A stretch of 64,000 nucleotides of DNA. Source: Candidatus Blochmanniella pennsylvanica str. BPEN (lineage in GTDB: Bacteria > Pseudomonadota > Gammaproteobacteria > Enterobacterales > Enterobacteriaceae). The notes below the pieces were generated by a model, which saw only the letters and a list, made by a program, of their open reading frames with translations, did not search any database and was not told where the DNA came from. The DNA lies in NCBI RefSeq assembly GCF_000011745.1, contig NC_007292.1, positions 186,001-250,000 on the forward strand, given 5' to 3'. This document shows, one piece after another, positions 34,332-46,078 of this stretch (positions are counted from its first letter, which is position 1; each line of letters opens with the position of its first letter). The position numbers were made by a program, and so were the translations under genes.

Positions 34332-35285
34332 ATGCTAGTAGATAGTAGCAGATCGATAATTTATATAATAGTAGTTCTTGTATCTCTAGAGGGGTGTTCT
34401 AGAGATAATATCTATAGATACCATAATAAATGCGCGTCACAATCCCTGAATTCTGATGTTACTACTATTTATATGTCTCAAGATAAAAAGAAAAATATAC
34501 GGTATCCACAGAAAATACCTGCTGTTGATAACATTCATAAGTACAATCATACAAATTACAGTTCTTATCACAAGTCTACATACACGGTAAAATCAGGTGA
34601 TACTTTGTTTTATATTGCTTGGATTACGGGAAATAATTGTTTAAATTTAGCAAAAATCAATAATATTAAAAATGTAAATGTATTAAAAGTAGATCAAGTG
34701 CTAATAGTACGTCGTAATATAATGTGGTTATATTTTGAAAAATTCTTAAGAAAAATTTTTATTCCTTTTGATAGTGGTAATAATGCTTTTAAAAAAATAT
34801 TATTTTTTGTTAAAAAACAATTTTTTTATTCTAGTACGTATAACAATATTTGTCCTAATATGGACATGTCTTATAATATGGTTTCTAGTTCAACAGCATC
34901 AGACTCAGTAACAATCAAGAACTGGTATTGGCCAACAAATGGTATAATTATTAATACTTTTTCTGATTCTGAAAGAGGTAATAAAGGAATTGATATATCT
35001 GGCGCTTTAGGGCAACCTATCTTAGCTACCGCTAATGGAAAAGTAGTATATATTGGAAATACATTGAAAGGATACGGTAACTTGATTATCATCAAACATG
35101 ATAATAACTATCTTAGCGCTTATGCGCATAATGATATGATATTAGTTAATGAACAGCAAACAGTTAAGATGGGCGACAAGATTGCAACCATGGGTAACAG
35201 CGGAACTAATGAAGTAAAATTACATTTTGAAATCAGATATAAAGGAAAATCTGTAGATCCTTTATTTTATCTCCAAAATAGGTAA
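34332..35285 (+). CDS. nlpD: LysM/LytM-domain murein hydrolase activator NlpD
   Basis: Envelope protein that activates the amidase AmiC at the septum in relatives. The N-terminal hydrophobic segment (about 9-19) ends in LEGC, a poor lipobox whose Cys22 could still be lipidated. A LysM domain (about 82-126) begins YTVKSGDTLFYIAW. The C-terminal LytM domain (about 205-317) has GIDIS and LHFEIR in place of the metal-binding GHxxxxD and HxH, so it is a non-catalytic activator, as in E. coli. Length 317 residues against 379. No rpoS follows. Confidence 0.9.
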   Translation: MLVDSSRSIIYIIVVLVSLEGCSRDNIYRYHNKCASQSLNSDVTTIYMSQDKKKNIRYPQKIPAVDNIHKYNHTNYSSYHKSTYTVKSGDTLFYIAWITGNNCLNLAKINNIKNVNVLKVDQVLIVRRNIMWLYFEKFLRKIFIPFDSGNNAFKKILFFVKKQFFYSSTYNNICPNMDMSYNMVSSSTASDSVTIKNWYWPTNGIIINTFSDSERGNKGIDISGALGQPILATANGKVVYIGNTLKGYGNLIIIKHDNNYLSAYAHNDMILVNEQQTVKMGDKIATMGNSGTNEVKLHFEIRYKGKSVDPLFYLQNR

Positions 35286-35917
35286 TTTAAATTGATTACA
35301 AATTAATATTATATTTCGAATATACGAAAATATTTTATTTGTATAAATAAATGTTACTTTTTATGATTGAATTAATTTAATGATTATTTGAAATATTTTA
35401 GTTTAAATAATTTTGGTCAGTTATTAACGTAAAAATACATGCACATGATTTTATATTTTATTTTTCATGTATATACATTAGGTTTATATTTATTGATATA
35501 CGTTAATCATACAAGAAAGATCATCTTTGTTTAATTTGATAAAATATAGTATCGAGTATACATAATAATATATTTATGCGATTACGATATTAATCAAAAC
35601 AATAAAATGTATCGCAATTTCAGTGCGGCAACAAAGTTATGGTAACTGTGGAAAATTATATTATGTTTTATTCATTTTGTTGCAAAAAAATATGTTTAAA
35701 ATGATAACGATATTTGAGGAATATTGTATTAACAGTGTTAATGCGCTTTGATACTTCTGATTTATTTCAAAATAACATTGGAATACATATCTATACATAT
35801 ACTAATGAAATGTTGTTAGAAACAATATTTAACAAATACAAACGTATATTATTAATCAAAAAATTACATCCATGTTTTTAAAATTATATATAGAAATAGT
35901 TTGATACTTTTGCTTAA

Positions 35918-35945
35918 ATACTCATCTATTATTATAGATGAGTAT
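35918..35945. terminator. Hairpin in the nlpD-alaS spacer
   Basis: Perfect arms ATACTCATCTA and TAGATGAGTAT around TTATTA. It is 630 bases past nlpD and 240 bases before alaS, with an A-rich plus-strand flank. Its role is unclear. Confidence 0.4.
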
Positions 35946-36153
35946 AAGAAAAAAATTATTTATAAAAATTTTAAACTTTGTATTTTTTGAAATTTATTTG
36001 TAAAATAGTAAATTACTATATTATCAATAATAATTGGTGATATTTATGTAGGAAATGAATTTCTATATACTTTAAATATACATAATATTCTGTGATTTTG
36101 ATTTCTATCTTTTCGAAAATTGTTTATAATACGGAGTAATACGAGCTATATAT

Positions 36154-36178
36154 ATGGAATTTTATTCCATGATGGAAT
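36154..36178 (+). promoter_or_regulatory. Alternating hairpin repeat over the alaS ribosome-binding site
   Basis: ATGGAAT occurs at 36154-36160 and again at 36172-36178, flanking ATTCCAT (36164-36170). The middle element can pair with either flank; the downstream copy contains the GGA that serves as Shine-Dalgarno for the ATG at 36183. This allows two exclusive hairpins, one masking the ribosome-binding site. Regulation is inference. Confidence 0.35.
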
Positions 36179-36182
36179 CTAC

Positions 36183-38822
36183 ATGTACAAAAATATTGAT
36201 GATATTCGTCAAGAATTTCTTAATTTTTTTAAAAAAAAAGGACATAAAATTATTTCAAGTAGTACTTTGATTCCTAATAGTGATCAAACATTATTATTTA
36301 CTAACTCCGGTATGAATCAGTTTAAAAACATATTTTTAGGAATTGATAAGCCATTATTTAAGCGTGTTGCTACCGCGCAACGTTGTGTACGTGCCGGAGG
36401 TAAACATAATGATTTAAATAATGTTGGATATACTGAGCGACATTTAACATTTTTTGAGATGTTAGGTAATTTTAGTTTTGGAGATTATTTTAAAAATGAG
36501 GCTATTCAATTTGCTTGGGAGTTATTAACAGACGTTAATTGGTTCAATTTATCTAAAAATAAATTATGGGTAACAGTACATAATTGCGATGGTGAATCTT
36601 ATGATATTTGGTCAAATCAAATAGATATCCCTAATGAACATATTGTTAAAATTGGTAGCAATACAAACGATTTTTGTGATTCTGATAATTTTTGGCAAAT
36701 GGGAAATATCGGGCCTTGTGGACCTTGTTCAGAAATATTTTATGATCGCGGTGATCGATTTCAAGGAGGACCTCCTGGCAGTTTAGAAGAATTTGGGGAA
36801 AGATATGTTGAAATTTGGAATTTAGTATTTATACAATTTGATCGTCAAGAAAATGGTCGTCTTTTATCACTCCCTATGTTATCAGTAGATACTGGAATGG
36901 GGTTAGAACGTATTACTTCAATATTGCAAGGAGTAAATAGTAATTTTTCTATTGATGTATTTAAAAAATTAATATCTTCTATATCTCGAATCATGAAAAT
37001 TAATGATATCTATATAAATAGATCTGTGTATGTGATCGCTGATCATATACGTGCATGTTCATTTTTAATCCAAGATGGAGTCCTCCCTGCCAATGAAGGA
37101 CGTGGTTATGTATTACGTCGTATTATTCGTAGAGCTATTCTTCATGGAAAAAAATTAGGTGTAAATGATATTTTTTTTTACAAATTAGTTTCTCCTCTTA
37201 TTAAATACATGCAGCATATAGCCGATATTTTACATGAAAAGAAAGATTTTATAGCAGAAATTTTACTTAGTGAAGAAAAATTATTTCAAGATACTTTAAA
37301 AAGAGGTTTAGAATTATTAGAAAAACAATTAATACGATTAAAAGGAAATTGCCTAAATGGTGAAATAGCATTTAACTTATATGATACTTATGGATTTCCA
37401 TTTGAATTAACTCAAGATGTCTGTTTAAAACGTGGCATACACGTAGATCAAGAAGGATTTGATCAAGCTATGTTGACACAAAAAAAATATACAAAAGAAC
37501 TAAATAAATTTGATATAAGTTATGAAAAGTTATCACTTTGTAATGTATCAAGCATATTTGTTGGATATGATAAACTGATTTGTAAATCTCGAGTAATGGC
37601 ATTGTTCCAAAACAATAAATCAATAAATAAAATTTATACAAAAGAAGAAGGAATAGTGATTCTGAATAATACTCCTTTTTATGGAGAATCTGGAGGTCAA
37701 ATTGGAGATTGTGGTCAATTAAATACTATATCCGGATTTTTTCAGGTTAGCAATACGAAAAAATATGGACAAACAATAGGTCATTTAGGGATAGTCAATA
37801 GCGGGACTATTAGCGTTGGGGAAGAAATAGTAGCTCAAGTAGATCAACATAAAAGGAAATGCATTTCTTTAAATCACTCCGCTACGCATTTGCTACGTGC
37901 TGCGTTATCTCAAGTTCTCGGATCTCACGTGACGCAAAAGGGATCCTTGGTGAACGATCGATACTTACGGTTTGATTTTTATCATCATGCAACGATGACG
38001 ACAACCCAAATGAATACAGTAGAAAATATTGTAAATGAACAAATTTGGAAGAATGCTCCAATTACAGTTGATGTGATGCCAATAGAACTAGCTCGAAATA
38101 GTGGAGCTGTAATATTGATAAATAAACAATATGATAAAAAAGTTCGTGTTCTAAAAATAGGAAATTTTTCTACTGAATTATGCGGAGGAACCCATGCTGA
38201 GCATACTGGAGAAATTGGTGTATTTATGATTACTAAAGAATGCAGTATTGCTGCTGGTATTAGACGTGTTGAAGCAGTAACTAATAACGTAGCATTATCT
38301 GCAATACATCAATATAAAATGTTACTTAAAAATATTTTTCAGTCGACTCAAAGTGATGATAAAAATATATTAAGTAAAATACATGAATTTAAATGTCGTT
38401 ATCAAAAATTGGAAAAAGAAATAGATACTTTAAGAAATCAACAAATTATACAACAAAGTTTATCATTTATTAAGGATGTCTATTATATTAAAGATGTACG
38501 AATCTTAGTTAAGCAGGTTGTCAATATGACGTCAAAGACATTATTTAATATGACAGATTGTATTAAACATCAGTTAAAATCAGGAGTGATTGTTCTTATT
38601 AATCTGAATACAAACAAAAAAATTAATTTAGTAGTAGCTGTAACTAAAGATTTAATAGAACGTAATCGTATAAACGCTTTATCTTTAGTTCATTATATCA
38701 TTAAGATCCTTGGCGGAAAAGGTGGAGGTAGACCAGATTTTGCTCAAGCCGGTATTAACAATATGGCAACTACATCCAAAATATCTATTGAAGTAAATTC
38801 CTTATTACATAATATATTGTAA
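36183..38822 (+). CDS. alaS: Alanine-tRNA ligase
   Basis: Charges tRNA-Ala. The class II catalytic core begins [14 protein letters not shown]; the editing domain has [11 protein letters not shown] and the metal site [13 protein letters not shown]; the C-Ala domain ends with [14 protein letters not shown]. The ATG at 36183 (879 residues) is chosen because it aligns with the E. coli N-terminus (876 residues) and has GGA six bases upstream. A TTG at 36120 would add 21 unrelated residues. csrA follows, as in E. coli. Confidence 0.97.
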
Positions 38823-39009
38823 ATAATTGCACAATTGTATTAAAAGTTGTTTTAAAATAAAAATTATTAATGTGTTCTTAAAGTGGTGCGCTAAAATTTT
38901 ACAAAAAGTATAAATATCATATGCAGATGTTTATTTTGTATTGTTCAAAAATTTTAAAAACAGTAAAATTTAAGAAGTCCGGTTATTTGAATTTTTCAAG
39001 GAGTAAAGA

Positions 39010-39195
39010 ATGCTTATTCTGACTCGACGAGTTGGTGAAACTCTCGTCATTGGAGATGAGGTTACAGTAACTGTATTAGGTATTAAAGGGAACCAAGTCC
39101 GTATTGGTGTAAATGCTCCCAAGGAGATATCTATACACCGAGAAGAAATTTATCAACGTATCAAATCTGAAAAATCACAACAGAATTTGTGCTAA
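39010..39195 (+). CDS. csrA: Carbon storage regulator CsrA
   Basis: Small dimeric RNA-binding protein that represses or stabilises mRNAs at GGA motifs. It is 61 residues, equal to E. coli, and nearly identical: it starts [12 protein letters not shown], contains [19 protein letters not shown] and keeps the RNA-contact residues Leu4, Arg6 and Arg44. An AAGGAG Shine-Dalgarno precedes the ATG. Retention of a global post-transcriptional regulator in a reduced genome is notable. No csrB-like RNA is seen here. Confidence 0.97.
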   Translation: MLILTRRVGETLVIGDEVTVTVLGIKGNQVRIGVNAPKEISIHREEIYQRIKSEKSQQNLC

Positions 39196-39346
39196 ATTTA
39201 TTATATTATAAAATAAATTTCCAAACATAGTAATTTTATGATAAAAAATTTAGTTGTAAATTACATAAAAACAACGTAATGTAACAGGGAGTTTTTGATC
39301 ATAAGAAAGAACAAAATAGCCAATAACTGGAATGGATAGAATATTC

Positions 39347-39438
39347 AGTGAGGTGGCCGAGTGGCTGAAGGCACTCCCCTGCTAAGGGAGTATATGGTTC
39401 TTAACACTGTGTCGAGGGTTCAAATCCCTCCCTCACTG
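39347..39438 (+). tRNA. serV: tRNA-Ser (GCU)
   Basis: Class II tRNA with a long variable arm. Acceptor arms AGTGAGG and CCTCACT pair fully. The anticodon stem CTCCC/GGGAG holds loop CTGCTAA with anticodon GCT. The T arm is GAGGGTTCAAATCCCTC. CCA is not encoded. It follows csrA and precedes tRNA-Arg, as in E. coli. Confidence 0.95.
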
Positions 39439-39452
39439 TTAGTAGTGACGAT

Positions 39453-39526
39453 GCACCCGTAGCTCAATTGGACAGAGCACTCGGCTACGAACCGAGCGAT
39501 CGGAGGTTCGAATCCTCTCGGGTGTA
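39453..39526 (+). tRNA. argV: tRNA-Arg (ACG)
   Basis: Acceptor GCACCCG pairs with CGGGTGT, with a G-U at the first pair. The anticodon stem CTCGG/CCGAG holds loop CTACGAA with anticodon ACG, expected to be edited to inosine by TadA. T arm CGGAGGTTCGAATCCTCT. CCA is not encoded. One copy replaces the multi-copy argV cluster of E. coli. Confidence 0.95.
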
Positions 39527-39588
39527 TTGTTTGCTATTTAAAATTATTGAATAGTAAAAATTTAATTAATTAGTTATAAAAACAATTT

Positions 39589-39608
39589 TTTTTCATTGCA
39601 ATGAAAAA
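39589..39608. repeat. 20-bp perfect palindrome after tRNA-Arg
   Basis: TTTTTCATTG followed by its exact reverse complement, 62 bases after tRNA-Arg and 90 before ffh, with additional T residues on the left. Read on the minus strand it ends in a longer T-tract. It may be a cruciform or a binding site. Confidence 0.5.
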
Positions 39609-39698
39609 CTAAAAATATTAAAGATTGTGTTTATTCTAACTTAGTATGAATAAATAATAAATTTGTTCGTGTGTTTGCTTTGATTTTGAGCCATAAAG

Positions 39699-41060
<1,362 letters not shown>

Positions 41061-41156
41061 AAAATATTTTATTTTGTTGAAATCGGTAGATATATTCATG
41101 CTCTTTATTACGCGAGTCTGTTGGTTTTTTGGTTATTAATTGAAGGTTATACACTT

Positions 41157-41399
41157 ATGGTAAGAATTAGATTAGCGCGAGGAGGTCATAAAAAAACTCC
41201 TTTTTATCACATAGTTATTACTGACAGTAGAAGTGCACGTGATGGGCGTTTTATTGAACGTGTTGGGTTTTTTAGTCCAATTAAATTTAGTAATCGCACA
41301 GGATTAGGATTACGTGTAAATTTAGAACGTGTAAAATATTGGTTATACAAAGGAGCAAGTCCATCTGATCGTGTTTTAAAATTAATAAAGAATTTGTGA
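41157..41399 (+). CDS. rpsP: 30S ribosomal protein S16
   Basis: Small-subunit assembly protein. The start at 41157 (80 residues) gives [10 protein letters not shown], matching the E. coli N-terminus MVTIRLARHG; an in-frame TTG at 41121 would add 12 unrelated residues. [10 protein letters not shown] is conserved. First gene of rpsP-rimM-trmD-rplS; its stop overlaps the rimM start. Confidence 0.97.
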   Translation: MVRIRLARGGHKKTPFYHIVITDSRSARDGRFIERVGFFSPIKFSNRTGLGLRVNLERVKYWLYKGASPSDRVLKLIKNL

Positions 41400-41965
41400 A
41401 ACATGATGAATATTCAATAAATAAAGAAGATGTTATGATCCCGCCCCTTCATCCCGTAGTAATAGGAAGAATAATAGGAGCATATGGTATATTGGGGTGG
41501 GTACGGATATTATCATTTACTGAAAAAAATGATAATATATTTTATTATAGTCCGTATTTTATTATCGTCCAATCTACATGGAAAGAAATTTTTTTAGATA
41601 AATGGAAACTAATTGGGAAACGTTATATTGTTAAAATACGAGGAGTCTCAAATAGAAATTCTGCTCAGTCATTAAGTCGTTGCAATATTATTATTGATGA
41701 AACACAATTTCCATGTATAAACGATGATGAATATTATTGGAAAGATTTAATAGGATGTGTAGTAATCACCGTACAAGGGGTCCTTTTAGGAGATATTATC
41801 AGTATAATAGAAACTACAGCAAATGATGTTTTGGTAGTAAAAATGTGTCAAAATAATCTTTATAAAATCAAAAATTGCCTTATTCCTTTTCTTATCAAGA
41901 GAGTTATTAAAAATATCAATCTTGTCACACGTACTGTTACCGTAGATTGGGATCCTAATTTTTAG
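41396..41965 (+). CDS. rimM: 16S rRNA processing protein RimM
   Basis: Assists maturation of the 30S head with S19 and S13. The N-terminal beta-barrel has [15 protein letters not shown], the PRC barrel has YYWKDLIGC, and the C-terminus is TVDWDPNF. The GTG at 41396 overlaps the rpsP stop (GTGA), giving 189 residues; an ATG at 41435 would give 176. E. coli RimM is 182. The overlapping start fits translational coupling, but either is possible. Confidence 0.93.
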   Translation: MKHDEYSINKEDVMIPPLHPVVIGRIIGAYGILGWVRILSFTEKNDNIFYYSPYFIIVQSTWKEIFLDKWKLIGKRYIVKIRGVSNRNSAQSLSRCNIIIDETQFPCINDDEYYWKDLIGCVVITVQGVLLGDIISIIETTANDVLVVKMCQNNLYKIKNCLIPFLIKRVIKNINLVTRTVTVDWDPNF

Positions 41966-41991
41966 TTTTTTAAAATAAAGTATAAAAAAAT

Positions 41992-42759
41992 ATGTTGTTA
42001 GGTGTGATTACTTTATTCCCAGATATGTTTCAATCTATTGTTCGTTATGGAATAGTAGGTCGAGCAATTCGAAGGGGTATTCTTTCCATAAAATTGTGGA
42101 ATCCACGTCTGTTTACATATGATCGACACCACAGCGTAGATGCCCGTCCCTATGGAGGAGGACCAGGCATGTTAATGATGATTGAACCCCTGAGAAATGC
42201 AATCAATCAAGCTAAAGATGAATTAGGAAATAATATTAAAGTGATTTATCTTTCTCCTCAAGGAAGAAAGCTAAAGCAGAAATATGTATATAAGTTAGCA
42301 TATGATCATCAGAAATTAATTTTAGTTTGTGGTAGATATCAAGGCATTGATGAAAGATTAATTCAAACGGAAATTGACGAAGAGTGGTCTATAGGAGATT
42401 ATATACTTAGCGGAGGAGAGTTAGCAGCAATGGTATTAATAGATACGATATCTAGAGTTCTGCCTGGCGTATTAGGAAATCAAGATTCAAAAGAATCAGA
42501 TTCCTTTTCCAAAGAAAGATTAGATTGCCCACATTATACACGACCAGAAACTTTTGACGGCATGAAAGTACCGTCGGTATTATTATCAGGAAATCATGAT
42601 GAAATTCATCGTTGGAAACAAAAACAAGCTTTGGGTCGTACTTGGATTAAAAGGCCGGATTTGCTTAATTATATACAATTAACTAATGAGGAAAAAAATT
42701 TACTTTCTGAATTTAAAAATGAATACTTGCTATCATTAAATAAAAAAACTAGGAAATAA
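41992..42759 (+). CDS. trmD: tRNA (guanine-N1)-methyltransferase TrmD
   Basis: Methylates G37 of tRNAs with G36, preventing frameshifts. Length 255, equal to E. coli. The N-terminus is [12 protein letters not shown]; the trefoil-knot SAM site includes [11 protein letters not shown] and [14 protein letters not shown]. It lies 26 bases after rimM and 7 before rplS. Confidence 0.98.
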   Translation: MLLGVITLFPDMFQSIVRYGIVGRAIRRGILSIKLWNPRLFTYDRHHSVDARPYGGGPGMLMMIEPLRNAINQAKDELGNNIKVIYLSPQGRKLKQKYVYKLAYDHQKLILVCGRYQGIDERLIQTEIDEEWSIGDYILSGGELAAMVLIDTISRVLPGVLGNQDSKESDSFSKERLDCPHYTRPETFDGMKVPSVLLSGNHDEIHRWKQKQALGRTWIKRPDLLNYIQLTNEEKNLLSEFKNEYLLSLNKKTRK

Positions 42760-42766
42760 TATATAT

Positions 42767-43117
42767 ATGTACGAATTAATAAATAATTTCGAAAAAAAAC
42801 AAATGAAAAAAAATATACCGCACTTACATCCAGGTGATACAGTGGAAGTGAAAACATGGGTCATTGAAGGTAGTAAAAAACGCCTACAAATTTTTGAAGG
42901 CGTAGTTATTTCTATTAAAAATCGCGGATTACATTCTGCGTTTACTGTAAGGAAAATTTCTAGCGGAGAAGGTGTAGAGCGAGTATTTCAATCACATTCT
43001 CCTGTGATTGAAGAGATTAAAATTAAACGATTTGGTATCGTTCGTCGTGCTAAGTTATATTATTTACGTAGTCTTAGCGGAAAATCAGCACGAATCAAAG
43101 TACGTATGAATCCATGA
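42767..43117 (+). CDS. rplS: 50S ribosomal protein L19
   Basis: Located at the 30S-50S interface. It is 116 residues against 115 in E. coli, with [19 protein letters not shown] and [13 protein letters not shown] conserved. Last gene of the rpsP operon; a hairpin at 43148-43167 follows. Confidence 0.98.
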   Translation: MYELINNFEKKQMKKNIPHLHPGDTVEVKTWVIEGSKKRLQIFEGVVISIKNRGLHSAFTVRKISSGEGVERVFQSHSPVIEEIKIKRFGIVRRAKLYYLRSLSGKSARIKVRMNP

Positions 43118-43147
43118 TACATTTTTTCTTAAAAATATTTAACATAA

Positions 43148-43167
43148 GCTTAATACATATATTAAGC
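43148..43167 (+). terminator. Hairpin after rplS
   Basis: Arms GCTTAATA and TATTAAGC around CATA, 30 bases after the rplS stop, followed by GTTAGAATTTTAT. Likely 3' end of the rpsP-rplS transcript. Confidence 0.55.
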
Positions 43168-43338
43168 GTTAGAATTTTATAATCATTTTGTTGATTGCAA
43201 ATTAATTTTACAATCATTCGGTATATTTGTTTTTTATAATATAATTAATTAATTCAAAATATTTTAATATTTAAATTTTTAAAAAGTCATGCACCGTTAA
43301 AATAATATAATATTATGTATTAAAATTTTAAAAACTAC

Positions 43339-43372
43339 ATTCCATACTATGTGTTATTCCATACTATGTGTT
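43339..43372. repeat. 17-bp tandem duplication
   Basis: Two perfect adjacent copies of ATTCCATACTATGTGTT. Non-coding, about 250 bases upstream of aroF; probable slippage product. Confidence 0.8.
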
Positions 43373-43380
43373 GTATGAGT

Positions 43381-43418
43381 AACAATATAACCACACAGAT
43401 ACGTGTGTTTATATTGTT
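43381..43418. repeat. Hairpin upstream of aroF
   Basis: Arms 43381-43396 and 43403-43418 are complementary over 16 bases with one mismatch, enclosing six bases. It is followed by AAAAGAATC and has no T-tract. It could be an operator-like or RNA structure in the aroF upstream region. Confidence 0.45.
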
Positions 43419-43621
43419 AAAAGAATCTCATATAAGTTCAAAAATTAAATGTAACTCAGTTAATCAACTTATAATAATTTATTGACAATAATAATATAAA
43501 ACTATATTTACATTAGTTTTATATGTGTATCATAATATGATATATATATTATCATTTTTTAATGATCATTAAAGTTTTATGAATTTATTATATAATACAT
43601 AATTATATTAAGGATAATAAT

Positions 43622-44707
43622 ATGCAGAAAAATGAGCGTAACAGTATCTATGTCAATAACACATATTCAATAATTACTCCTGAGCAATTAAAAACTCAAT
43701 TTCCTGTAACACATTTGGAACAGAAAACCATTTCGGATTCTCAAAATATAATTATGAATATTATTCATAGACGCGATCCGCGCCTACTGGTGATATGTGG
43801 TCCTTGTTCTATTCATGATGTTAACGCTGCTTTTGATTACGCTGGTAAGTTGAAAACTTTATCAACAGAATTGCAAGATCAATTATATATCGTTATGCGT
43901 GTATATTTAGAAAAACCTCGTACTAGTATTGGTTGGAAAGGATTAATTAACGATCCGCATATGAATGGTTCCAACGATATTGAATTGGGTTTAAAGACTG
44001 CTCGACATATGTTGGTGAAATTAATAAAAATTGGATTACCACTTGCTACTGAAGTATTAAATCCATATATTCCACAATATATTGGAGAGCTCTTCAGTTG
44101 GTCATCTATTGGAGCGCGTACTACGGAATCTCAAATACATAGAGAAATAGCTTCTGGATTGTATACGCCTGTAGGCTTTAAAAATAGCACCAGCGGGAAT
44201 TTTTCTAATGCAGTTAACGCGATACATGCTGCAATGATGCCTCATCGTTACATTAGCATCAATCAATCTGGCCAGGTATGTTTACTGCATACTAAAGGTA
44301 ATCTTAATGCTCATATAATTTTACGAGGAGGAGAAAATCCTAATTATTATCCGGAAGATATTATTGGTTGTGAAAAAAAAATAACAGAAGCAGGATTGCC
44401 TTTAGCATTAATGGTAGATTGCAGTCATGGTAATTCTAACAAAGACTATCGTCGCCAAATTGATGTAGCACGGTCCATTTCACATCAAATTAAATATGGA
44501 AACCGTTCTATTATTGGATTGATGATTGAAAGTTATATTTATCCTGGTAATCAATCTATAAATTTATCATCTTCTACAACGCAATACGGAGTATCAGTTA
44601 CCGATGCATGTATAGATTGGAAAACAACCAAACATTTACTGTATGATTTGCATAAAGAATTAAAACCATTTCTTATCAATCGTATATCAGGAGCTGGAAT
44701 GGTATGA
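43622..44707 (+). CDS. aroF: 3-deoxy-D-arabino-heptulosonate 7-phosphate synthase, Tyr-type
   Basis: Condenses phosphoenolpyruvate and erythrose 4-phosphate, the first step of the shikimate pathway. [35 protein letters not shown] and [14 protein letters not shown] are conserved. At 361 residues, the N-terminus (MQKNERN...TPEQLK) matches AroF rather than AroG or AroH, and it is operon-linked to tyrA as AroF is in E. coli. Residue 8, asparagine in E. coli and linked to tyrosine inhibition, is serine here. Its TGA overlaps the tyrA ATG. Confidence 0.95.
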   Translation: MQKNERNSIYVNNTYSIITPEQLKTQFPVTHLEQKTISDSQNIIMNIIHRRDPRLLVICGPCSIHDVNAAFDYAGKLKTLSTELQDQLYIVMRVYLEKPRTSIGWKGLINDPHMNGSNDIELGLKTARHMLVKLIKIGLPLATEVLNPYIPQYIGELFSWSSIGARTTESQIHREIASGLYTPVGFKNSTSGNFSNAVNAIHAAMMPHRYISINQSGQVCLLHTKGNLNAHIILRGGENPNYYPEDIIGCEKKITEAGLPLALMVDCSHGNSNKDYRRQIDVARSISHQIKYGNRSIIGLMIESYIYPGNQSINLSSSTTQYGVSVTDACIDWKTTKHLLYDLHKELKPFLINRISGAGMV

Positions 44708-45831
44708 CAAAGGAACTAAATATTTTGCGAAACAGCATCGATAAAATAGATCAGAATTTATTAAAGTTATTATCTAAACGACTTTCTTTAGTCTCTGAAG
44801 TAGGAGAAATAAAAAGTCGTTATGGATTATTTATTTATTCACCAGATAGAGAAGAAATGTTGGTTGCCTGTAGGAGGCGAGAAGCATTAGAATTGGGTAT
44901 TTCTCCAGATTTAGTAGAAGATATATTGCGTCGTATTATAAGTGAATCTTATTATAATGAAAATGAAAAAGGATTTAAAACGTTGCATCCAAATTTAGGC
45001 CCAGTCGTTATAATTGGTGGAAAAGGGCGAATGGGGCAATTTTTTTCTAAAATGTTGACTTTATCTGGATATAAAATAAGAATTTTAGATAAAGATGACT
45101 GGGTACATGCAAAATCAATGCTGACAGATGCCGGTATGGTGATAATCAGCGTTCCTATTCATTCAGTTACTGATGTAGTTGGTAAATTATCATATTTACC
45201 TCCAAACTGCATTATAGTAGATTTATCATCTGTAAAAAAAATATCCTTAAATGCTATATTAGCTATGCATAGTGGTCCAGTATTAGGATTACAGCCTATG
45301 TTTAACCCAGACCATGGAAGTATGGTAAAACAAGTAGTAATTTACTGCGAAGGACGTTATCCAGAATCGTATCAATGGTTATTAGAACAAATACAATTGT
45401 GGGGCGCAAGGTTACATTTCTGCAATATAACAGAACATGATCAATATATGAGCATTATGCAAGGATTATGTTATTTTATTACTTTTGTAACTGGATATTA
45501 TTTTTCAAAAGAAAACGTTAATTTAAAACAAATGCTGTCTATTTCTTCACCAACATTTCGATTAAAACTAATAACAATAGGGAGATTATTTGCTCAAGAT
45601 CCTCAGTTATATGCAGACATCATCATGAATTCCAAAAACAATCTTATATTAATTAAACGTTATTATAGGAGATTAGGTAGGATTTTGACATTATTAGAAC
45701 GGAATAAAAAACAAGAATTTATTGATCAATTTAAAAAAATTCAAAATTGGTATGGTTCATATACCGATCTTTTTTTTGAAGAAAGTCGTAAAATATTGCG
45801 TCAAATTAATAATTATAAAGATAATTTATAG
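44704..45831 (+). CDS. tyrA: Bifunctional chorismate mutase / prephenate dehydrogenase (T-protein)
   Basis: Converts chorismate to prephenate and then to 4-hydroxyphenylpyruvate for tyrosine. An AroQ chorismate mutase domain (about 1-90) is followed by an NAD domain starting [13 protein letters not shown] and the dehydrogenase domain with [12 protein letters not shown]. Length 375 residues against 373 in E. coli. Because PheA in this window lacks its mutase domain, TyrA is the only chorismate mutase visible and probably feeds both branches. ATGA overlap with aroF. Confidence 0.97.
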   Translation: MTKELNILRNSIDKIDQNLLKLLSKRLSLVSEVGEIKSRYGLFIYSPDREEMLVACRRREALELGISPDLVEDILRRIISESYYNENEKGFKTLHPNLGPVVIIGGKGRMGQFFSKMLTLSGYKIRILDKDDWVHAKSMLTDAGMVIISVPIHSVTDVVGKLSYLPPNCIIVDLSSVKKISLNAILAMHSGPVLGLQPMFNPDHGSMVKQVVIYCEGRYPESYQWLLEQIQLWGARLHFCNITEHDQYMSIMQGLCYFITFVTGYYFSKENVNLKQMLSISSPTFRLKLITIGRLFAQDPQLYADIIMNSKNNLILIKRYYRRLGRILTLLERNKKQEFIDQFKKIQNWYGSYTDLFFEESRKILRQINNYKDNL

Positions 45832-46078
45832 CGTAAATAATAATTTTTAATAATTATTGTAATTATATTTAATAATTTTTGATTAAATCTATTTATTTAG
45901 ATCCAAGAGTTTTCTATATAAGATAATTTTTTAATTTAAATATTATTTTGTATACTAATATGTGTATTTGTTTTTAATATTGTTGAAATAATACTATATG
46001 ATCACATATTTATTATTTTCTGTATTTAGCTTTTGAATAATATAGTTAACAACATATAATTGTGATAATTTTTTTATT

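Larger units (their letters stand above)
35286..36182. other. Spacer where rpoS would lie, nlpD to alaS
   Basis: E. coli has rpoS directly after nlpD; I find no sigma-factor remnant in about 900 bases. Visible structures are an 11-base-arm hairpin at 35918-35945 and the alaS leader repeat at 36154-36178. Confidence 0.65.
43118..43621. other. Spacer, rplS to aroF
   Basis: Holds the rplS terminator hairpin, a 17-base tandem duplication (43339-43372) and a 16-base-arm hairpin (43381-43418). The aroF promoter must lie here; no TyrR box is recognisable by eye. Confidence 0.65.

Noticed and set aside
36120-36182. TTG start adding 21 residues to AlaS
   Set aside because: The extra residues do not align with AlaS proteins, and the ATG at 36183 has a good Shine-Dalgarno.
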